53,132 nucleotides of DNA from Atlantibacter sp032075065. GTDB taxonomy: Bacteria; Pseudomonadota; Gammaproteobacteria; Enterobacterales; Enterobacteriaceae. Below, in pieces: positions 47,920-53,132 of the stretch. The number at the start of each line of letters is the position of its first letter. The first letter of the stretch is position 1. The translations under genes were made by a program, and so were the position numbers. The DNA lies in NCBI RefSeq assembly GCF_032075065.1, contig NZ_DAMAZC010000006.1:1-53132 (forward strand), written 5' to 3'. The notes below the pieces were generated by a model. That model was given only the letters and a program-made list of their open reading frames with translations. It had not been told where the DNA came from and did no database searches.

Positions 47920-49276
47920 GCCACTACTGACGGCGGGCCTCCTCTTTTTGTCAGGGCTCTGCGTTGTGCCGGCACAGGCAGATGTGAACGGCGATTTGAA
48001 TGGTTTTTTCAGCAGCCTCGGCTACAGCGGGAACGTCTCACAGGCCCAGGCCTGGCAGGGGCAGGCGGCAGGCTACTTCTCCGGCGGGTCGGTCTATCTG
48101 CGTAACCCGGTCAAAAACGTCCAGTTGATCTCGATGCAACTGCCCTCCCTGAATGCCGGCTGCGGCGGAATTGACTCTTATCTGGGTGCATTCAGCATGA
48201 TTAGCGGTGAAGAGATCCAGCGCTTCGTGAAGCAGATTATGAGTAACGCTGCCGGCTACGCTTTCGACCTCGCGCTGCAGACCATGGTGCCGGAGCTCAA
48301 GCAGGCGAAAGACTTCCTGCAGAAGCTGGCCAGTGACGTGAACTCAATGAACATGAGCTCCTGCCAGGCGGCGCAGGGGATCATCGGCGGGCTGTGGCCG
48401 GTCACTCAGGTTTCCCAGCAGAAAATCTGTCAGGACATTGCCGGCGAAACCAATATGTTCGCCGACTGGGCGGCCTCCCGCCAGGGCTGTACGGTGGGCG
48501 GCAGGAGCGATTCGGTGACCGCGAGGGCCAGTGATGCCCAGAAAGACCAGGTACTGAAGAACAAGAACCTTATCTGGGACACGCTCAGCAGGAACGGTTT
48601 GCTGTCCGGGGACCGTGCGCTGAAAGAACTGGTCATGAGTACCGTGGGCTCCATCATTTTCAACAAAGACGGCAACATCACCATCCTCACACCGCTGGTT
48701 GATAACCGGGATCTACTCAAGGTGCTGATGCGCGGCGGTACGGCGAAGGTCTACGGCTGCGATGAGGCAACGCTGTGCCTTGCACCTGTCCCGGTCAATA
48801 TGTCGATCGCTGAATCCGCAGCCCTGGTGAACAAGGTGAAAACCCTGATGCTCTCGATGCAGAACAAACTCACGGAGGATTCGGCGCTGACGGATGAGGA
48901 GAAAGGGTTTGTTAACACCACCTCTGTACCTGTGCTGAAGTATCTCACTAATGCGCAAAGCATGGGCATGAGCGCCACCTACCTGCTGCAGGTATCGGAC
49001 TTTATCGCACAGGACCTGATGATCCAGTACCTGCAGGAACTGGTTAAGCAGGCAAGCCTGTCCCTCGCCGGCAAGAACTTCCCGGAGGAAGCGGCCGCTA
49101 AGCTGCGTGACAACGTGGTTCATGCCCAGGGCTTACTGGCCGACATGAAGCTGCAGTCAGCCGCAGACCAGAACGCGCTGGACGGGATTGACCGCAACAT
49201 GCAGTACCTGCAGCAGCAGGTATCCACCATCGTTTCAGGCTCGTACCAGAGCAACTACCACTGGGGTGATCGCTGA
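47912..49276 (+). CDS. traH: Pilus assembly protein TraH
   Basis: Periplasmic F-specific protein of 454 residues (F: 458). A signal peptide (ending VPAQA) precedes the typical SQAQAWQGQAAGYFSGGSVYLR (in two parts), CGGIDSYLGAFSMISGEEI and NMSSCQAAQGI. The C-terminal third is coiled coil (AAAKLRDNVVHAQGLLADMK). It acts with TraF, TraU, TraW, TrbB and TrbI in pilus growth. Its stop overlaps the traG start by one base. Confidence 0.93.
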   Translation: MVKPLLTAGLLFLSGLCVVPAQADVNGDLNGFFSSLGYSGNVSQAQAWQGQAAGYFSGGSVYLRNPVKNVQLISMQLPSLNAGCGGIDSYLGAFSMISGEEIQRFVKQIMSNAAGYAFDLALQTMVPELKQAKDFLQKLASDVNSMNMSSCQAAQGIIGGLWPVTQVSQQKICQDIAGETNMFADWAASRQGCTVGGRSDSVTARASDAQKDQVLKNKNLIWDTLSRNGLLSGDRALKELVMSTVGSIIFNKDGNITILTPLVDNRDLLKVLMRGGTAKVYGCDEATLCLAPVPVNMSIAESAALVNKVKTLMLSMQNKLTEDSALTDEEKGFVNTTSVPVLKYLTNAQSMGMSATYLLQVSDFIAQDLMIQYLQELVKQASLSLAGKNFPEEAAAKLRDNVVHAQGLLADMKLQSAADQNALDGIDRNMQYLQQQVSTIVSGSYQSNYHWGDR

Positions 49277-52200
49277 TGCTTGAGATTTACACGATATATG
49301 GCGGGGGCATGTGGAAAACGGCGTTTGACGCCGTGGTGATCCTTGTCGGGAGCAGCACATTCAGTACCCTGATGCGGATGGCCGGCACCTTCGCGGTGCT
49401 GGGCCTCATGCTGACGTTTGTTAAACAACGTAACCCGATGGTGTTTGTGCAGTGGCTGGCAATTTTTATGCTGATCAACACCATCCTGCTGGTTCCGAAA
49501 CGTACCGTGCAGATTATCGATATCTCCGATCCGGCAGCGGTCTGGAAAACGGATAATGTGCCGGTCGGTCTGGCATCCATCGCGTCGCTGACCACCAGTA
49601 TCGGCTTCAAAATGTCGATGTTGTATGACACCCTGATGGCGCGCCCCGATTCAGTGACCTACAGCAAGACCGGGATGCTGTTTGGCTCGCAAATCGTGGC
49701 TGAAACCAGCGATTTCACCACCCAAAACCCGGAGCTGGCACAGATGCTGCCGGACTACGTCGAAAACTGTGTGATTGGCGATATTCTGCTGAACCACAAA
49801 TACACGGTGAACGAGCTGATGAACTCCACCGATCCGCTTGGCCTTATCACCAGTCAGCCCAGTCCGCTTCGCGGTCTCTTTAAGACCACGTCGTCCACGC
49901 GTGAATTTCTGACCTGCCGGGATGCGGCGACGCAAATCCGCGCGCTGGCCAATACGGAAGCGAATACCGCCAGTGCCACCTTCAGCATGCTTACCCGTAA
50001 GGTTTTAGGCAACCGGGTGAACGGCGCCAGCCTGCTGGCGAATGCGATGGGCGAAAGCTACGGCTATTTCTACGCAGGTGGCATGAGCGCGGCGCAAATC
50101 ATGAAAAACAACATCACCAACAGCGCGGTTCGCCAGGGCGTGAAAGGATTTGCGGCCCGGTCGTCTGATACCGCTAACCTGCTGAACCTGGCCACCGAAA
50201 ACGCGGCGACAAAACAGCGCCTCAGCTGGGCGGCGGGTAACGCGCTGGCTACCCGGACGTTGCCGTTTGCCCAGTCACTTCTGATGCTTATTCTGGTGTG
50301 CCTGTTCCCGCTGATGATTGCGCTTGCGGCGAGCAACCACAGCCTGTTCGGTCTGAATACCCTGAAGATATACGTTGGAGGTTTCATCTATTTCCAGATG
50401 TGGCCGGTGATGTTCGCCATCCTTAACTATGCGGCAACCTACTGGCTGCAGTCGAAGACGGGGGGCACGGCGCTTGTGCTGGCGAATACCGACCAGGTCG
50501 CCCTTCAGCACTCCGATGTGGCTAACCTTGCCGGATACCTGGCGATGTCAATCCCGGTGCTGGCGTTCTACCTGACCAAAGGTGCCGCTGCGATTGGTTC
50601 GCAGGTTGCCGGGAGTGTGCTCAGCTCTGCCGCGTTTGGTTCAGCGGGCGTTGCTGCCACCACTGCAGATGGCAACTGGTCATTTAATAATATGTCGATG
50701 GATAACATTAACCAGAACAAGATGGACACCAACCTAATGCAGCGGCAGGGTCAGCAGACCTGGCAGGCGGACAACGGGTCAACGCAGACCATGACGGCCG
50801 GAGGGAAAACGGTGATTGACAGCACGGGTGCGATGTCAAACCTGCCGGTAAACATGAAGCTCAGCCAGCTGGCCAGCAGCGGATTCCAGGAGTCAGCTCG
50901 TAAATCGCATATGGAAGCGCAGGCCGCACTCGACGGTTACAACCACAGCGTGACCAGCGGCTGGTCCCAGCTGTCGCAGTTGTCTAACCAGACCGGAACC
51001 AGTACGAGCCTGAACAGCGGTACTGAAAACAGCCAGACCACCAACGCATCGCGTGGCGCCAGCCTGATGATGTCAGCGGTGGAGAATTACGCGAAAGCCA
51101 ACAACATCTCCACGCAGGATGCGTATAACGAACTGATGACCAAATCGCAGGAAGGGAGCGCCAGCGCAGGTGGAAGCGCAAGATTAAATACCGGCGATCA
51201 GGCATTCGGGAAAATAGGTAAATGGGCAACGGGGGTTAGTCTGGAAGGGCATGCCGGTGTGGAAATCAAGGGTACAACCGGCAGCTCCCACGGTACGCAG
51301 AAAACAGACTCCAGTACCCAGGATATGCGTCATGACAGGAACAGCCAGGCTGTTAATGACTTCCGTCAGGGTATGGATATGGTGACCAGTAGCCGCGTAA
51401 CGGACGGCTCAAGCCAGACGCAAAACGCAGCCTCTACCGACCTTCAGCAGTTTGCGGCAACAATTAATGATGCCCGCAGCCAGTACCATCAGTTTACAAC
51501 CAGCTCCACCCGCAGTGATGAGTACAGCCGCATGGCCACACTCACGCAGAATGAAAGTGCCGGTCTCGATACTAACTATAACCAGGAGTTTGTTGACTGG
51601 GCGGCTAACCGGTATGGCGACAAAACCCAGAGTATCCTTACCAGTGCGCCTACAGCGCGTGAAGCTGCGATGGAGTTTGTCAACGAGCGGCTGAAGCCAG
51701 AAATTATGGGCGATTACCGTCAGGGACGTTCTGACCTGGAAACGGGCAATGAGCACCCTGCATTCAGCGGGGCGCATATTGTTCAGCCTTCCTCCGTATC
51801 CCGTGAGCAACTTCCGGTAAATCAGTATCCCGGTGAGGAAAGTCAGCACCGGGCCATACAGAGTGGCGTTGCCGGCTCCGCCGCGCTGCCGGGGAACCCG
51901 CAGGTCACCTCTTCGCCTGAAGCCACGCGGGAATACGGCGGGAATACCATGCCTGACACACCGGCAGGCAGGCAGTACGGGCAACGTAATGGTGAGCAGG
52001 AGACAGGTCCGTCGTATGCCGGCAATCCTGTGGCTGGCGTCGTTTCAGGAACAACGGTTGCGGCCCGGCAGGAAAGCTCACCGGCAGCTAACGTGAACTA
52101 TGCGAGTGAGTCCTCGCACAGAGCCGCCGGAACGGAGCCACTGGTGGGCCAGGGCAGCGTTAACGGAGCCGGGGGACTGATTACTCGCCAGTCAGCGGGC

Positions 52201-52992
52201 CAGCAGGAAAACTCATCGGCAGCTAACGTGAACTATGCGAGTGAGTCCTCGCACAGAGCCGTCGGAACGGAGCCACTGGTGGGCCAGGGCAGCGTTAACG
52301 GAGCCGGGGGGCTGATTACTCGCCAGTCAGCGGGCCAGCAGGAAAACTCACCGGCAGCTAACGTGAACTATGCGAGTGAGTCCGCGCATAAAGCCGGCGG
52401 AACGGAACCGCTGGCGGGCCAGAGCAGCATTAACGGAGCAGGGGGACTGATTGTTCGCCAGCCAGCGGGCCAGCAGGAAGGCTCAACGCCAGATAACGTG
52501 AACCATACCAGTGAGTCCGCACATAAAACTGGCGGAACGGAAACTCAGACGGGCCAGAGCAGTGTTAACGCAGCCGGTGGCCAGAATGTTCGTCAGTCCG
52601 GCGGTCATCGGGAGAACATGGATACAAACACTCCCCACTCCACCCGTAATGCACACAGCGAGAGTCGCGGCATAAAGTCTGAAGATACACTTGATCATAC
52701 AGCGATGCAAAATGTTTTCAGGGCGAATCAGGCGAGGCTGAATGAGCAGTCGATGCACAATTTTGAGCCACAAAATACGCTACAGCGGAAGGCTGTCGAA
52801 CAAAGATCTGAAAATGAGGAGAAAATCAAAGAAAATTCTGGAGAAATAAATAAAAACCGATCCACTGTTCAGGCATCCAGTGATATATTAAAAGGAGAAA
52901 TTTTCAACTCACAGAGTTCATTTTCTAAAGGTTTAAACCAAGAGAAAGCTAAGCAGGGTGAATCAGTCCCCGCAGACACTGATGAGAAATGA
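49276..52992 (+). CDS. traG: Mating-pair stabilisation and exclusion protein TraG, extended
   Basis: Inner-membrane protein of 1238 residues, about 300 longer than F TraG (938). The first 450 residues carry the membrane helices and TraG_N domain (VILVGSSTFSTLMRMAGTFA, FVKQRNPMVFVQWLAIFML). Next comes a long periplasmic or cytoplasmic region rich in Ser, Gln and Asn. Residues 931-1110 are four 45-residue tandem repeats, followed by a charged tail ending PADTDEK. In F, the N-terminal part builds the pilus and the C-terminal part stabilises mating pairs and is sensed by TraS for entry exclusion. The repeats are therefore likely to affect that step. It is the last tra gene in the window. Confidence 0.93.
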   Translation: MLEIYTIYGGGMWKTAFDAVVILVGSSTFSTLMRMAGTFAVLGLMLTFVKQRNPMVFVQWLAIFMLINTILLVPKRTVQIIDISDPAAVWKTDNVPVGLASIASLTTSIGFKMSMLYDTLMARPDSVTYSKTGMLFGSQIVAETSDFTTQNPELAQMLPDYVENCVIGDILLNHKYTVNELMNSTDPLGLITSQPSPLRGLFKTTSSTREFLTCRDAATQIRALANTEANTASATFSMLTRKVLGNRVNGASLLANAMGESYGYFYAGGMSAAQIMKNNITNSAVRQGVKGFAARSSDTANLLNLATENAATKQRLSWAAGNALATRTLPFAQSLLMLILVCLFPLMIALAASNHSLFGLNTLKIYVGGFIYFQMWPVMFAILNYAATYWLQSKTGGTALVLANTDQVALQHSDVANLAGYLAMSIPVLAFYLTKGAAAIGSQVAGSVLSSAAFGSAGVAATTADGNWSFNNMSMDNINQNKMDTNLMQRQGQQTWQADNGSTQTMTAGGKTVIDSTGAMSNLPVNMKLSQLASSGFQESARKSHMEAQAALDGYNHSVTSGWSQLSQLSNQTGTSTSLNSGTENSQTTNASRGASLMMSAVENYAKANNISTQDAYNELMTKSQEGSASAGGSARLNTGDQAFGKIGKWATGVSLEGHAGVEIKGTTGSSHGTQKTDSSTQDMRHDRNSQAVNDFRQGMDMVTSSRVTDGSSQTQNAASTDLQQFAATINDARSQYHQFTTSSTRSDEYSRMATLTQNESAGLDTNYNQEFVDWAANRYGDKTQSILTSAPTAREAAMEFVNERLKPEIMGDYRQGRSDLETGNEHPAFSGAHIVQPSSVSREQLPVNQYPGEESQHRAIQSGVAGSAALPGNPQVTSSPEATREYGGNTMPDTPAGRQYGQRNGEQETGPSYAGNPVAGVVSGTTVAARQESSPAANVNYASESSHRAAGTEPLVGQGSVNGAGGLITRQSAGQQENSSAANVNYASESSHRAVGTEPLVGQGSVNGAGGLITRQSAGQQENSPAANVNYASESAHKAGGTEPLAGQSSINGAGGLIVRQPAGQQEGSTPDNVNHTSESAHKTGGTETQTGQSSVNAAGGQNVRQSGGHRENMDTNTPHSTRNAHSESRGIKSEDTLDHTAMQNVFRANQARLNEQSMHNFEPQNTLQRKAVEQRSENEEKIKENSGEINKNRSTVQASSDILKGEIFNSQSSFSKGLNQEKAKQGESVPADTDEK
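52066..52605 (+). repeat. Four tandem 135-bp repeats inside traG
   Basis: Units start at 52066, 52201, 52336 and 52471, exactly 135 bp apart, and encode 45 residues each with the core NVNYASESSHRA and GTEPLVGQGSVNGAGGL. The first three units are nearly identical in DNA and the fourth has more changes. The exact 45-codon period keeps the frame, so copy number can change without breaking traG. Confidence 0.93.
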
Positions 52993-53035
52993 AACGTAGA
53001 TTAGACGAATTAAGGACAAGGAAAATAGGTTAATT

Positions 53036-53132
53036 TGAATCGCCACGGGTTTAACAGACACCTCCGAGTCATTTAAAATGGCTTAAAGAGAGGTGCCCAT
53101 GAGCGGTAAGCGTTATCCCGAAGAGTTTAAAA
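53036..53132 (+). mobile_element. Left end of an IS3-family element, cut by window edge
   Basis: TGAATCGCCACGGGTTTAAC at 53036 looks like the inverted-repeat end of an IS3-family element. It is followed 60 bp later by a transposase start (MSGKRYPEEFK). It begins 44 bp after the traG stop. The other end and any target duplication are outside the window, so I do not name the element. Confidence 0.75.
53099..53132 (+). CDS. IS3-family transposase OrfA, partial
   Basis: The first eleven codons (MSGKRYPEEFK) match the opening of OrfA proteins of the IS3 family with a helix-turn-helix. The start follows GAGAGGTGCCC. The gene is cut by the window edge. Confidence 0.7.
   Translation, partial: MSGKRYPEEFK

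Noticed and set aside
1..53132. tRNA or rRNA genes
   Set aside because: No cloverleaf-like or rRNA-like segment was noticed on either strand by eye.

Overview
The window is the backbone of a large conjugative F-like plasmid from an enterobacterium, most likely of the Klebsiella/Enterobacter/Kluyvera group. The evidence is an F-type (RepFIA-like) RepE with iterons on both sides, an F-like leading region (DNA methylase, ardA, ssb, yubM-type parB, psiB, psiA, hok/sok, DUF932 protein), an oriT flanked by a divergent lytic transglycosylase gene and traM, and an F-type traA-traG transfer operon. Three runs of exactly ten N (710-719, 1493-1502, 3003-3012) lie near the left end.

Region by region: (a) 1-2742, minus strand, is a catabolic cargo operon: MFS transporter, D-2-hydroxyacid dehydrogenase, and an RraA-like protein cut by the window edge. 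(b) 2743-8532 is a mosaic accessory zone. It holds a small unknown gene plus a HEPN-type protein with an RxxxxH motif, a ResD-like tyrosine recombinase, a probably truncated small gene, an AT-rich gene fusing an alpha/beta hydrolase to a YaaW (UPF0174)-like domain, and a fragment of a dnaB helicase gene. (c) 8533-10260 is a TetR regulator and a convergent AcuI/YhdH-like oxidoreductase. (d) 10756-12493 is a LexA-controlled umuDC-like error-prone polymerase operon. (e) 12618-17708 is the maintenance core: ori2-like iterons, repE, incC-like iterons, a complete 1221-bp IS3-family element with a TGTG target duplication, and a partition locus. The ParA, ParB and downstream parS resemble phage P1 rather than F SopABC, so replication and partition modules come from different lineages. 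(f) 18084-30986 is the leading region, with long non-coding leaders before ardA, ssb and two short MHTQNV genes. About 500 bp is duplicated before the last two. (g) 31041-32542 holds the transglycosylase gene, oriT and traM. (h) 33415-52992 is the transfer operon.

The transfer operon runs traA, L, E, K, B, V, C, trbI, traW, four unassigned small genes, traU, trbC, traN, traF, two small membrane-protein genes around trbB, traH and traG. Compared with F, traJ is not seen, a TraY-like double ribbon-helix-helix gene lies on the opposite strand, and traP, trbD, trbG, traR, trbE, artA and traQ are not seen. TrbB has CxxS in place of CxxC. TraG is about 300 residues longer than F TraG and carries four 45-residue tandem repeats. 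An IS3-family element starts 44 bp after traG and runs off the window.

Together the genes describe vertical maintenance (RepE, ParABS, hok/sok, recombinase), survival on entry into a new host (ArdA, SSB, PsiB/PsiA, methylase), mutagenesis under SOS (UmuDC-like), and type IV secretion. The less explained parts are the hydrolase-YaaW fusion, the HEPN pair, the duplicated leaders and the cargo inside the tra operon. All identifications come from reading the sequence and from memory of the families; no database search was run.
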